Below, piece after piece: positions 8,405 through 18,084 of a stretch of 64,000 nt of DNA (positions within the stretch are counted from its first letter, which is position 1; each line of letters opens with the position of its first letter). Under the pieces are notes generated by a model, which saw only the letters and a program-made list of their open reading frames with translations, was not told the DNA's origin and searched no databases. The DNA comes from Herbaspirillum autotrophicum (GTDB lineage Bacteria; Pseudomonadota; Gammaproteobacteria; Burkholderiales; Burkholderiaceae_D). Location of the stretch: the NCBI RefSeq assembly GCF_001189915.1, contig NZ_LFLS01000029.1:1-64000 (forward strand). The letters are read 5' to 3'. The position numbers were made by a program, and so were the translations under genes.

Positions 8405-9892
8405 TCACTGCTGTTGATGGTTGATTGCAAGATACGCGCCAGCACCGAGCAGCATGCCGATGAACCAGGTGAAATCGGCCAAACTGCGCAATGCCGGCAG
8501 CAAGACGCAGGCGATACTGATGGCGGCCGCGAAAATCAGCGCCAGCACGGCACGCGGATTCACCCCGCGCCGATACCAGTAGCGGCCTTGGGGATGCATG
8601 CTGTAAAGGTCTTGCACATGAATGTGTTGTCGTTGGATGCGGTAGTAGTCGGCAATCAGGATGCCGTACAACGGCCCGATGAAAGCCCCGAGCAGATCCA
8701 GCGTGTAGTGGATCATGGCCGGGTTGTTGAACAGATTCCAGGGCGTGATGAATACCGAGGCAATCGCGGCGATCATGCCGCCGGCGCGCCAGCTGATGTG
8801 TTTCGGCGCCAGATTGGAAAAATCGAAGGCGGCCGACACGAAGTTGGCGACGATATTGATGCCGATGGTGGCGATCAAAAAGGTCAGCGCACCGAGTATC
8901 ACCGCCGTCACGTTGTCGATACGGGCCACGGTTTCAATCGGATCGGTAATCAGTTGGCCGAAGACCGGCACGGTGGCCGCGGTGGTGATCACCGTTACCA
9001 GAGAAAAGGCCAGGAAATTGACGGGTAAGCCCCAGAAGTTGCCGCGCTTGACGTCGTCGAACGAACGGCAATAGCGGGAAAAATCTCCGAAGTTGAGCAG
9101 CGGCCCGGAAAAATAAGAGACCACCAGCGAAATCGCCGTCAGCATGACCGGCACCGCGCTCCAGCCGCTGTACCTGACCTGGCCCAGATTGAAATCGATA
9201 TGGTGCCAGCCGGCGCGGTAGATCATGAAGGCGGCCAGCATGAACATGACGACATAGACTGCCGGCCCGGCCAGATCGATGAATCTCTTGATCGCATTCA
9301 TGCCCTTCCAGAACACCAGTGCCTGCAATATCCATAGCAGCAGAAAGCCGGCCCAGCCGAGTGCCGACAACCCGAGAAATCCGTGTTGAGCGAGATCGGC
9401 ATAGATCGCCAGCGCCGGGAAAAATTTCAGGATGACGATCACGAAGGCGCTCGATGCCAGATAGGTTTGTATGCCATACCAGGCGACGGCGATCAGGCCG
9501 CGAATCATGGCGGGAATATTGGCACCGAGCACGCCGAAAGATGCCCGGCAGATCACCGGATAGGGCACACCGCTGACCTGACTCGGCCGCGCCACCAGAT
9601 TGCAGAAATAATTCACGATCAGGATGCCGGTCAGCAGCGACACCAGCACTTGCCAGCTCGACAGTCCGAGTGCAAACAGACTGCCGGCGAAAATGTAGCC
9701 GCCGACGCTGTGCACATCTGACATCCAGAACGCAAAGATGTTGTAGGAGCCCCAGGTTTGTTTTTGCAGTGGCGCCAGATCGGCATTGCTCAGGCGCTCG
9801 TTGGCCAGCGCGGGAAAGGTATAGATCAAGCCATTTTCAAGCGCGCGACCGGCGCTGGCACCGGTCGCAGGCGGCGGGTATTGCATTGTCAT
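8405..9892 (-). CDS. NCS1-family allantoin/hydantoin/nucleobase permease
   Basis: A 495-residue membrane protein with about twelve membrane segments of the nucleobase-cation-symport-1 family (PucI, HyuP, Mhp1). Visible family features are NADLAPLQKQTWGSYNIFAFWMSDVHSVGGY near the N-terminus, GVPYPVICRASFGVLGANIPA, FGDFSRYCRS and ADYYRI near the end. It sits just upstream of the racemase and allantoinase, so allantoin or a related hydantoin is the likely substrate. The ATG at 9892 has a GGAG seven bases upstream. Confidence 0.9.
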   Translation of the reverse strand: MTMQYPPPATGASAGRALENGLIYTFPALANERLSNADLAPLQKQTWGSYNIFAFWMSDVHSVGGYIFAGSLFALGLSSWQVLVSLLTGILIVNYFCNLVARPSQVSGVPYPVICRASFGVLGANIPAMIRGLIAVAWYGIQTYLASSAFVIVILKFFPALAIYADLAQHGFLGLSALGWAGFLLLWILQALVFWKGMNAIKRFIDLAGPAVYVVMFMLAAFMIYRAGWHHIDFNLGQVRYSGWSAVPVMLTAISLVVSYFSGPLLNFGDFSRYCRSFDDVKRGNFWGLPVNFLAFSLVTVITTAATVPVFGQLITDPIETVARIDNVTAVILGALTFLIATIGINIVANFVSAAFDFSNLAPKHISWRAGGMIAAIASVFITPWNLFNNPAMIHYTLDLLGAFIGPLYGILIADYYRIQRQHIHVQDLYSMHPQGRYWYRRGVNPRAVLALIFAAAISIACVLLPALRSLADFTWFIGMLLGAGAYLAINHQQQ

Positions 9893-10008
9893 TTACAGTC
9901 TCCAGTCAAATGAGGTGGGGGCTGTCATTCAGCGCTATCGCCGAACAATTAACAATGCAACAAATTTGAAATGCAGAAGGTATTTATTCGACATGGACTG
10001 CCGCCGGC

Positions 10009-10734
10009 TCAGGCGCTTTTTCCCAAGGCGGCACGCAAATCAAAACTGTCGCTGTCGTTCGGCTGCACCCGGTCTTCGCACAAGTGCAAGTGATGCGCCA
10101 TGTGTTCCTGCGCCGCTGCAATATCGCCGTGTTCGAGTGCCGCCAGTACCGTGTCGTGCTCATCGAACGAGCAGGCATTGTGACCGGGCGCTTCATTTTT
10201 GGCGATCATCAGGGTGGTGCGCGATACCAGCCGGCGCAGGGTTTCCACGATCAGGAGATTGCCGGTCAGCTCCGCCAGGGCCAGATGAAACTGCGCCGAC
10301 AGTCTGATCCATGCCGGGCGGTCGCCATTCAGATAGGAGTGGCGTTCTTGTTCCACCATCTTGCGCAAACCGGCCAGTTGGCGGCTGCCGGCTTTTTGTC
10401 CGACCTGGTCCAATACGGCATGTTCAATGATATTGCGCAGTTCAAACATGTCCTTGATTTCGGTGGTCGAGGGACACGCAATGAACGCACCGCGATTGGC
10501 CTCCAGGTCAACCATGCCCTCGGATGACAGGCGCGCCAGCACCTTGCGCACGCTATGGCGCGCGGTGTCATAAATCTGGCACAGCACTTGTTCCGTCAGC
10601 TTGGTACGCGGCGGCAAGCGATGCTCCATGATGGCGTCGTAGATATCCTGATAAATGCGTTCTTCGACCACCGGCGAGGATTCGCGTACGGCATGACGGC
10701 TTGGGGGCGCGAGGCGTTTGGCAATTTTGTTCAT
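10009..10734 (-). CDS. GntR-family regulator with FCD domain, likely purine regulon
   Basis: A 241-residue transcription factor. The N-terminal winged helix (about residues 20-85) shows EERIYQDIYDAIMEHRLPPRTKLTEQVLCQIYDTARHSVRKVLARLSSEGMV; the C-terminal FCD ligand domain follows, with the metal-site histidines in QFHLALAEL and EHMAHHLHLCEDR. A longer frame reaches 10941, but the ATG at 10734 gives the family's normal length. The palindrome at 10751-10763 lies 17 bases upstream of the start, suitable for autoregulation. It probably controls the allantoin and purine transport genes; the effector cannot be read from sequence. Confidence 0.85.
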   Translation of the reverse strand: MNKIAKRLAPPSRHAVRESSPVVEERIYQDIYDAIMEHRLPPRTKLTEQVLCQIYDTARHSVRKVLARLSSEGMVDLEANRGAFIACPSTTEIKDMFELRNIIEHAVLDQVGQKAGSRQLAGLRKMVEQERHSYLNGDRPAWIRLSAQFHLALAELTGNLLIVETLRRLVSRTTLMIAKNEAPGHNACSFDEHDTVLAALEHGDIAAAQEHMAHHLHLCEDRVQPNDSDSFDLRAALGKSA

Positions 10735-10750
10735 GGGCGGGCATACAACA

Positions 10751-10763
10751 TGTCGACAATCGA
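10751..10763. promoter_or_regulatory. Candidate autoregulatory operator (TGTCGACAATCGA)
   Basis: Contains the 8-base palindrome TGTCGACA and matches 13 of 13 bases with 5270-5282 in the tsx/ABC control region. It lies 17 bases upstream of the regulator's start codon. Confidence 0.5.
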
Positions 10764-10953
10764 GGTCGTTATTCGCAACAAATTGGGGAGCGCCTGCACT
10801 GACAAAGGGCTTGAATTCTTTCTTTTTGCCTTGGTTGTGGCAACAACGCCTGAACCGGATTGTTGACGATCCTGTTCCATCGCTATTGAGCAAAAAGCGT
10901 GCTAGCCGGCTGGTTGCCAGATTCAGGCGGGATTCAGGCAACAGCGCAAGAGG

Positions 10954-10982
10954 CGCAGGTCATGCCATAGGGCCGACCTGCG
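10954..10982 (-). terminator. Hairpin downstream of adenine deaminase gene
   Basis: CGCAGGTC (10954-10961) pairs perfectly with GACCTGCG (10975-10982). No T-run follows on the minus strand, so intrinsic termination is uncertain. Confidence 0.35.
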
Positions 10983-11029
10983 ATGTGGTACGAAGAAGGA
11001 GGGAGAAGGGTAGCCGGCGGCGGCAGGCC

Positions 11030-12199
<1,170 letters not shown>

Positions 12200-12342
12200 T
12201 CACCAGTGCCGCTCGAAGCAGGTGGTTTGGCGTCATGTAAAGATGAGATCAAATTCATCGTACTGTAGCTAATGCATGCTTTAATGCGATGTTATTGATG
12301 GTGAGAATTCAGCAGTACCGCCCGGGGATTAACGAGAAGAGT

Positions 12343-12888
12343 ATGAAGAAGACGATTGCCAATACCGTGACGTGCAGCATACTGGCCAGCGCCTGTGTCG
12401 GACTTAGCGGATGTTCGATGTTTTTCTGGAAGAAAAAGGAAGATCCGACGATCGTGCCGTTTTCCACCATTCTGAGCGGTACCTATCCCGGCTTCGTCAA
12501 GAACTGGGACGAACGTACGCAACCGGTATTGTGCGCCCTGATGCGGTCCGAGCAAGACTGGAGCTACTGGTTTCAGACCATGCCGGCCAAATCCAAAAAA
12601 CAGTTGAAAGCACCGCCGGCCGGATTTTTCGATACCCAGCAATTGCTGCTGGCGGCACGCGTGATGCAGGCGCCTGACAGCGCCGAGCGGGAACAGGTAT
12701 TCAAGGCCGAGGGCGTCACCTATCGCAATGGCGTGCTGCGGCTGGACTATGAATACAAGCGCCCGAATTCGGGTGCGACGTATCAAATCAAGGATTATCT
12801 GCTGGTGGCGATTCCGAAGGAACGCTACACCACCGGTCCGGTCCGGTTTGTCGAAAACGGCAAGCAGGTGTGCGAACTGGCGCGTTGA
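12343..12888 (+). CDS. Predicted lipoprotein of unknown function
   Basis: A 181-residue protein starting MKKTIANTVTCSILASACVGLSGCSMFFWKKKED, with a lipobox LSGC (Cys at about residue 24) implying lipid anchoring. The start at 12343 follows a GAGAAGAG ribosome site. The C-terminal half (GVLRLDYEYKRPNSGATYQIKDYLLVAIPKE) faintly recalls the PrcB_C domain, but I cannot confirm this. It stands alone, convergent with the amino-acid ABC operon and separated from it by a long hairpin. Confidence 0.75.
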   Translation: MKKTIANTVTCSILASACVGLSGCSMFFWKKKEDPTIVPFSTILSGTYPGFVKNWDERTQPVLCALMRSEQDWSYWFQTMPAKSKKQLKAPPAGFFDTQQLLLAARVMQAPDSAEREQVFKAEGVTYRNGVLRLDYEYKRPNSGATYQIKDYLLVAIPKERYTTGPVRFVENGKQVCELAR

Positions 12889-12894
12889 GGTGGC

Positions 12895-12926
12895 AATCCG
12901 GCGGCCGATAACGCCGCAGCCGGATT
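12895..12926. terminator. Bidirectional hairpin between convergent genes
   Basis: AATCCGGC (12895-12902) pairs with GCCGGATT (12919-12926), with an alternative inner stem GCGGC/GCCGC. It lies 7 bases after the lipoprotein stop and 16 bases from the ABC ATPase stop. Confidence 0.55.
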
Positions 12927-12941
12927 CGGCGTATTCCCGCT

Positions 12942-13673
12942 TTACCCCTGCGCCATCCCCAGAAATTGCTGCAATTCCGGCGTTTGCGGACGGCTGAAAA
13001 TTTCTTCCGGCGGACCGATTTCATGCACTTTGCCCTGATGCATGAACACTACCCGGTCACACACTTCGCGGGCGAACCGCATTTCATGCGTGACCATCAG
13101 CAAGGTCATGCCTTCATCGGCCAGACCGCGCACCACACTGAGCACTTCATTGACCAGTTCCGGATCCAGCGCCGAAGTAATTTCATCGCACAACAATGCC
13201 TGCGGTTGCATCGCCAGCGCCCGGGCAATCGCCACACGTTGTTGCTGACCGCCCGAAAGCTGATCCGGGTAACTGTCGAATTTCTGCGCCAGACCGACCC
13301 GTTCCAGATTCTGTTGCGCCAGCGTGCGGGCTTCTGCTTCGCTGGTGCCTTTGACGATCATCGGCGAAATCATCACATTGCGTCCCACGCTCAAATGCGG
13401 AAACAGATTGAACTGCTGGAAAATCATGCCCAGCTTCAGGCGCAGCTTGCGCAGTTCGATTTCGCTTTCGCCAAGGTAGGCGCCGGCGACGTTGATGGTG
13501 CCTTCGTTGATGGTTTCCAGGCCGTTGATACAGCGCAGTAGCGTACTTTTTCCGGAACCGCTCTTGCCGATGATGGCAATTACTTCACCGGCGTCGACGT
13601 CGAGCCGGATCCCTTTGAGCACTTCATTGTCACCGAAGCGCTTCTTGACATTGTCAATGGTGATGAGCGGCAT
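12942..13673 (-). CDS. Polar amino-acid ABC transporter ATPase (GlnQ/HisP type)
   Basis: A 243-residue ATPase starting MPLITIDNVKKRFGDNEVLKGI. Walker A GKSGSGKST is at residues 36-44, the signature LSGGQQQRVAIARAL follows, and Walker B is ALLCDEITSALDPELV, with Ile replacing the common Pro. The family motif QQFNLFPHLSV and the switch His in LMVTHEMRFA are present. Its start lies inside the end of the preceding permease gene (20-base overlap). Last gene of a five-gene operon. Confidence 0.92.
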   Translation of the reverse strand: MPLITIDNVKKRFGDNEVLKGIRLDVDAGEVIAIIGKSGSGKSTLLRCINGLETINEGTINVAGAYLGESEIELRKLRLKLGMIFQQFNLFPHLSVGRNVMISPMIVKGTSEAEARTLAQQNLERVGLAQKFDSYPDQLSGGQQQRVAIARALAMQPQALLCDEITSALDPELVNEVLSVVRGLADEGMTLLMVTHEMRFAREVCDRVVFMHQGKVHEIGPPEEIFSRPQTPELQQFLGMAQG

Positions 13674-14310
13674 TGAATTTCCTTTCCAAGAATTGGCTGT
13701 ACTTCGACAGCGGCCAGCACAAGACAAAATAGAACAAGCCGACCGCCGCAAACACGGTGAACGGCATGAAGGTGGCGTTGGTGATCACGGTGCCGGCTTT
13801 GGATAACTCGACGAAACCGATGATTGAGGTGACCGCCGTACCCTTGATGATCTGCACGCCGAAACCGACGGTGGGCGCAATCGCGATGCGCAATGCCTGC
13901 GGCAAGATGATGTGACGCATTTGTTGCAGATTGCTCATGGCCAGCACCGACGATGCTTCCCATTGCCCGCGCGGAATCGCTTCCACGCAACCGCGCCAGA
14001 TTTCCGCCAGGAATGACGCGCTCCACAGTGTCAGTGCCAGGCCGGCGGCGAGCCATGCCGGCACTTCCAGGCCGAACAATGCCAGACCGAAAAACACCAG
14101 GAACAACTGCATCAGCAAGGGCGTGCCCTGAAATACTTCAATGTAGATTTTCGCCGCCTGTTGCAGCGCCTTGTGTTTCGAGGTACGGATGAACAGGATC
14201 AATAAACCGAGCGCGCTGCCGAGCACGAATGCCGTGAGCGACAACAGAATGGTCCAGCGCACTGCCAGCAGCAGATTGCGGATGATGTCCCAGGTCGAAA
14301 AAGTAATCAT
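13654..14310 (-). CDS. Polar amino-acid ABC transporter permease
   Basis: A 218-residue HisM/GlnP-type permease (MITFSTWDIIRNLLLAVRW) with about five membrane helices and the ATPase-contact loop EAIPRGQWEASSVLAMSNLQQMRHIILPQALR. A second start far upstream (14487) is rejected because it lies within the other permease gene. The ATG at 14310 overlaps the stop of the upstream permease (ATGA). Confidence 0.9.
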   Translation of the reverse strand: MITFSTWDIIRNLLLAVRWTILLSLTAFVLGSALGLLILFIRTSKHKALQQAAKIYIEVFQGTPLLMQLFLVFFGLALFGLEVPAWLAAGLALTLWSASFLAEIWRGCVEAIPRGQWEASSVLAMSNLQQMRHIILPQALRIAIAPTVGFGVQIIKGTAVTSIIGFVELSKAGTVITNATFMPFTVFAAVGLFYFVLCWPLSKYSQFLERKFNAAHHH

Positions 14311-14978
14311 GCCGGCCTCCGGGCGATGACGAAACGATTGCCGATGAGTCGCAACAGATAGCGCAATAGGATGGCCAGCGCCAGATACAGAAGAGTGGCG
14401 ACGATGTAGGCCTCGAAGGCGCGGAAATTGCGGCCCTGGATGAAGTTGGCGGCATACGATAATTCTTCTACCGCAATCTGCGAACACACCGATGAGCCGA
14501 GCATGACGATCACGATCTGGCTCGACAGCGCCGGCCAGATCTTTTGCAGCGCCGGCCGCAGAATGATGAAACGGAATACCTGCATGCGCGTCATCGACAG
14601 ACTGAGCGCAGCCTCGATTTGTCCGCGGTTGATGGCAGACACGCCGGCGCGAATGATTTCCGTACTGTAGGCGCCGAGATTGATCACCATGGTCAGGATC
14701 GCGGCCTGCATTTCCGAGATTTGCACGCCGATGCTGGGCAAGCCGAAGAAGATGAAAAACAGTTGAATCAGAAACGGCGTATTGCGGATCAGTTCGACAT
14801 AGCCGCTGACCACCGGTCGCAACCAGCCCGGCCCCTGGGTACGGGCCCAGGCACCGAAGATGCCGACGGCGACCCCGAGTGCGGTGCCGATCACCGTCAA
14901 TTCGACGGTAGTCATGACGCCTTTGAGCAAGATATCGGTGTAGTCGAACGTGGACAGGAAATCAAAGTGATAAGCCAT
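14307..14978 (-). CDS. Polar amino-acid ABC transporter permease
   Basis: A 223-residue permease of the same family (MAYHFDFLSTFDYTDILLKGVMTTVELTVIGT) with loop SAINRGQIEAALSLSMTRMQVFRFIILRPALQ. It forms the heterodimeric membrane channel with the following gene, whose start it overlaps by 4 bases. It begins 75 bases after the binding-protein stop. Confidence 0.9.
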   Translation of the reverse strand: MAYHFDFLSTFDYTDILLKGVMTTVELTVIGTALGVAVGIFGAWARTQGPGWLRPVVSGYVELIRNTPFLIQLFFIFFGLPSIGVQISEMQAAILTMVINLGAYSTEIIRAGVSAINRGQIEAALSLSMTRMQVFRFIILRPALQKIWPALSSQIVIVMLGSSVCSQIAVEELSYAANFIQGRNFRAFEAYIVATLLYLALAILLRYLLRLIGNRFVIARRPA

Positions 14979-15053
14979 GATCGTGAATTTTCTTTTATCG
15001 AAGGTGGCGATTCCGATCCGGCGGCTGCCGGACCAGTCATGCTGTAGCCGGCC

Positions 15054-15836
15054 TTACAAGGTCGCTGGCAATGGCAGGCCGAGCCATTTCACCGACAGCG
15101 CATTGAGTTCGCCGTCCTTTTTGATTTCCGCCAGGATTGCATTGACCTTGTCCTGCAATTTCTTTTCATCCTTGTTCAGGCCGATGACGCATGGCGAGTC
15201 CTTGATCAGAAATTTGGTTTCCGGTTTTTTCGGCGGATTCTTGGCGATGATGGCAGCCGCGACTACGTTGCCGGTGGCAACCAGTTGCACCTGATTCGAC
15301 AGGAAGGCGCTGATGGTGCCGTTATTGTCTTCATAGCGCTTGATGGTGGCGGCTGGTGGTGCGATCTTGGTCAATTCCAGATCTTCCACCGAACCACGCG
15401 TGACGCCGATGGTTTTGCCGGCCAGATCGGCGGGACCGCTGACCTTTTGATCGCCGGCGCCGAATACGCCATTGAAGAACGGTGCATAGGCGGCCGAGAA
15501 GTCGATCACTTTTTCACGTTCGGCATTCTTGCCCATGCTGGAAATGACCAGGTCGACTTTTTTGGTTTGCAGGTAAGGTATGCGATTGGCGCTGGTGACC
15601 GGAACCAGTTCGACCTTGACGCCCATTTTCCTGGCAATCAGGGTGGCCACATCGATATCCAGTCCTTGTGGTTTGAGATCGGCCGTCACCGAACCGAATG
15701 GTGGGAAATCCTGTGGTACGGCGACGCGCAGTACACCGTGTTTTTGGATGTCATCAAGGGCGTCGGCGCGGGCCACGGTTGTGGATAACAGCATGGCGCC
15801 TGCCATCAGGCCAAGGAACAGTTGCGAGAGTTTCAT
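15054..15836 (-). CDS. Polar amino-acid ABC substrate-binding protein
   Basis: A 260-residue periplasmic protein with a signal peptide (about 1-24, ending ARADA) and the SBP_bac_3 pattern GVLRVAVPQDFPPFGSVTADLKPQGLDIDVATLIARKMGVKVELVPV followed by RIPYLQTKKVDLVISSMGKNAEREKVIDFSAAY. It is expected to deliver an amino acid or amino-acid-like ligand to the two permeases. Its start overlaps the stop of the regulator gene (ATGA), so regulator and binding protein share one message. Confidence 0.92.
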   Translation of the reverse strand: MKLSQLFLGLMAGAMLLSTTVARADALDDIQKHGVLRVAVPQDFPPFGSVTADLKPQGLDIDVATLIARKMGVKVELVPVTSANRIPYLQTKKVDLVISSMGKNAEREKVIDFSAAYAPFFNGVFGAGDQKVSGPADLAGKTIGVTRGSVEDLELTKIAPPAATIKRYEDNNGTISAFLSNQVQLVATGNVVAAAIIAKNPPKKPETKFLIKDSPCVIGLNKDEKKLQDKVNAILAEIKKDGELNALSVKWLGLPLPATL

Positions 15837-16612
15837 GGGGATTCTCCAAAGGTGGGAGGGGTGGTTGGTGTGGCGTTGTACGCCGCTGGTTGGGTGGTGC
15901 GGATGAGTGTGGGAGCCGATGCCACCGGCGCCAGTGCGGTGCGCAGCGAATCGAGCGGATCGCTGATGGCGCTGCGCCGCAATCCGGACTCGACATGCTG
16001 CAAGTGATGCAGCATCAGCGTCTCGGCCTGGCGCAGATCACCGCTGGCCAGCGCGGCGACGATCTCGACGTGTTCGACGCAAGAGTCTTCGGCCTGTTCC
16101 GATGATTGATGCAACATCGCCGTCAAGGTGGTGCGGGCGGTCAGATCGCGCAGGGTTTCGGAGAGCAGGGTATTGCCGAGGCATTCGCACAGACAGACAT
16201 GGAAGTCGCCCAGCAGGTAGCAGCGGGCGCCGGCGTCATGGCCGTCGATCGCCGCCTGTTCACGACGCAGATGTTCATGCAGGCGGGCAATTGCCGTCGG
16301 GCTGACGGTATTGGTATTGCGCAGCAGACCGAGTTCGATGATGCGTCGCGCTTCGAAAGCTTCGCGGGCGTCATTGGCCGAGGGTTCGATGACGAACCAG
16401 CCACGGCGCGCGACCACCGTGACAATGCCGCGCGTGACCAGCCGCGTCAGCGCTTCACGGATCAGGGTGCGACTGACGCCGAACAGCTCACACAGTTGTT
16501 GCTCACCGAGACGGGTGCCCGGCGCGAGTTGCCGCGCCAGAATCGCCTCGGTGATCCGGCTGGCAATGTGTATCGACGACTTGATGGAATGGTCTGCGTT
16601 CATGCAGAGCAT
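15833..16612 (-). CDS. GntR-family FCD regulator, first gene of the amino-acid ABC operon
   Basis: A protein of 259 residues (256 if the second Met at 16603 is used). The winged helix shows SRITEAILARQLAPGTRLGEQQLCELFGVSRTLIREALTRLVTRGIV; the FCD domain holds metal-site histidines in DFHVCLCECLG and EHVEIVAAL. The C-terminus has a Pro/Thr-rich tail. The last codons overlap the ATG of the binding-protein gene, so the regulator is co-translated with the transporter it presumably controls. A CTTGTATACAAG palindrome lies 21 bases upstream of the first ATG. Neither start has a strong ribosome site. Confidence 0.83.
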   Translation of the reverse strand: MLCMNADHSIKSSIHIASRITEAILARQLAPGTRLGEQQLCELFGVSRTLIREALTRLVTRGIVTVVARRGWFVIEPSANDAREAFEARRIIELGLLRNTNTVSPTAIARLHEHLRREQAAIDGHDAGARCYLLGDFHVCLCECLGNTLLSETLRDLTARTTLTAMLHQSSEQAEDSCVEHVEIVAALASGDLRQAETLMLHHLQHVESGLRRSAISDPLDSLRTALAPVASAPTLIRTTQPAAYNATPTTPPTFGESP

Positions 16613-16632
16613 TCAGCAATATGTATGCCAGA

Positions 16633-16644
16633 CTTGTATACAAG
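16633..16644. promoter_or_regulatory. Candidate FCD-GntR operator CTTGTATACAAG
   Basis: A perfect 12-base palindrome 21 bases upstream of the regulator's first ATG. TTGTATACAA is a recurrent operator form for FCD-type GntR proteins, so autoregulation of the regulator-transporter operon is likely. Confidence 0.6.
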
Positions 16645-16817
16645 CTTGAAAGACAAGCGTTTGACGAAGTTTTACGGGCGTATGGTGCGCGAACGGAAGC
16701 GCGTGGCGGTGACGCCGTCGTGATTTGAGTGCGATGGAAATGCGACTGCGATTCACCATTTTGGTGTGTGCAGGCGTCCGCTTCACAATAACGGAGCGCA
16801 GATGATTGACCGCAATG

Positions 16818-16844
16818 CAGCGGGCCGCGGTCGGTTGCCCGCTG
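16818..16844 (-). terminator. Hairpin downstream of 5'-nucleotidase gene
   Basis: CAGCGGGC (16818-16825) pairs perfectly with GCCCGCTG (16837-16844), 11 bases past the nucleotidase stop. No T-run is visible on the minus strand. Confidence 0.4.
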
Positions 16845-16854
16845 TAGCGGCGTC

Positions 16855-17802
16855 TTATTTGATTTTGGCCGCCACCAGTTTGCCGGTCCTGGGCTTGCCG
16901 CTCAGGCTGCCGCCCTGATACGGCACCCGGCCGGAGGGCACGCGTACCGATGCCATCTGTACATGGCCTTCCTGATCATCGAAGAACATGTGCGCGCCGA
17001 ACGCGTGCAAGACCTCGGCCTTGGGCAGGCCGCCGAGGAAAAACGCTTCGTCGACATTCACCTTCCAGGTACGCAAGGTGTGAATCACGCGCTTGTGTGC
17101 CGGGCTGTTGCGTGCGGTCACGATGGCGATGCGCACCGGGCAGGTTTCCGGCGTGAATTGCTTCTGGATTTCCGCGAGTGCAAATAGCAACTTGGCGAAC
17201 GGGCCTTCTTTCATTGCCTTGTGACGATGGCGTTGTTCATGTTTGGTGAAGGCATCCAGCCCCTTGTCGGCAAAAATCTTTTCCGATTCCGAGGAAAACA
17301 GTACGGCATCGCCATCGAAGGCAATGCGGATCTGATCTTCCGGTGCAATGTAGTTGGAGGGAGCGGTATATAACTGAGCGGCAGCAACGCCGCCATCAAT
17401 CGCGGCCTGCACATCGCTCTTGTCGCGCGACAGGAACAGGTCGATCTTGAATGCCTTCAGATAGGCATTGATGGATTCGCCGCCGGTGAATGCGGCGCGG
17501 CTGATGTCGAGCTTGTGGGTTTCGATGGCATTGAAGGCGCGCAGACCGGTATCCGGCGAATTGCGTGAAATCACCACGACCTCGACCAGCCGCCGGTCCG
17601 GGATCAGCGTGTTGAGTTTGAGCAAGGCCTTGACCAGCGGAAATGCGGTGCCCGGCAACAAGGGATCGTTTTCGTGCTGGCGCTGGTAGTCGCTGTAGGC
17701 TGCCACACCCTCGGTGTCATAGATCGTGTTTTCGTGTTCAAGGTCAAACAGGGCGCGGGACGAGATGCCGATGACCAGCATGCCGGAGAGATCGTATGCC
17801 AT
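16855..17802 (-). CDS. Cytosolic 5'-nucleotidase (5_nucleotid family PF06189)
   Basis: A 315-residue protein starting MAYDLSGMLVIGISSRALFDLEHENTIYDTEGVAAYSDYQ, typical of the cytosolic 5'-nucleotidase family found in proteobacteria and resembling cN-I. Further motifs are VVISRNSPDTGLRAFNAIE, FLSRDKSDVQAAIDGGVAAAQLY, RIAFDGDAVLFSSESE and AHMFFDDQEGHVQMAS, an HAD-like catalytic arrangement. A longer frame reaches 17991, but residues before 17802 are not family-like. It likely dephosphorylates nucleoside monophosphates, which suits the purine genes on its right flank. Monocistronic. Confidence 0.85.
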   Translation of the reverse strand: MAYDLSGMLVIGISSRALFDLEHENTIYDTEGVAAYSDYQRQHENDPLLPGTAFPLVKALLKLNTLIPDRRLVEVVVISRNSPDTGLRAFNAIETHKLDISRAAFTGGESINAYLKAFKIDLFLSRDKSDVQAAIDGGVAAAQLYTAPSNYIAPEDQIRIAFDGDAVLFSSESEKIFADKGLDAFTKHEQRHRHKAMKEGPFAKLLFALAEIQKQFTPETCPVRIAIVTARNSPAHKRVIHTLRTWKVNVDEAFFLGGLPKAEVLHAFGAHMFFDDQEGHVQMASVRVPSGRVPYQGGSLSGKPRTGKLVAAKIK

Positions 17803-18084
17803 AAATAGGGAAGCGCAGATTGAATGCTGAAATTGCAATGGACTCAGTGTGCCACAAAACGCAGCGTTGTCGAAACGGACGCATGCCCGACTATTTTCAG
17901 GCAGCCCGTTTGGCGATATCTCTCGAAAAATCATCTTTAACTTCTGCCAAATCCTGCATAAAGTGGAGATAAAGCTTGTTTTCTCCGGCAAGAGTGGCTG
18001 TCCGGGGCAAAAAATCGGATTGCAGCACTATCGATAAATTTGTATGATGACCTGATCAATTGCGCGTAAAAACCACAAATCTCC

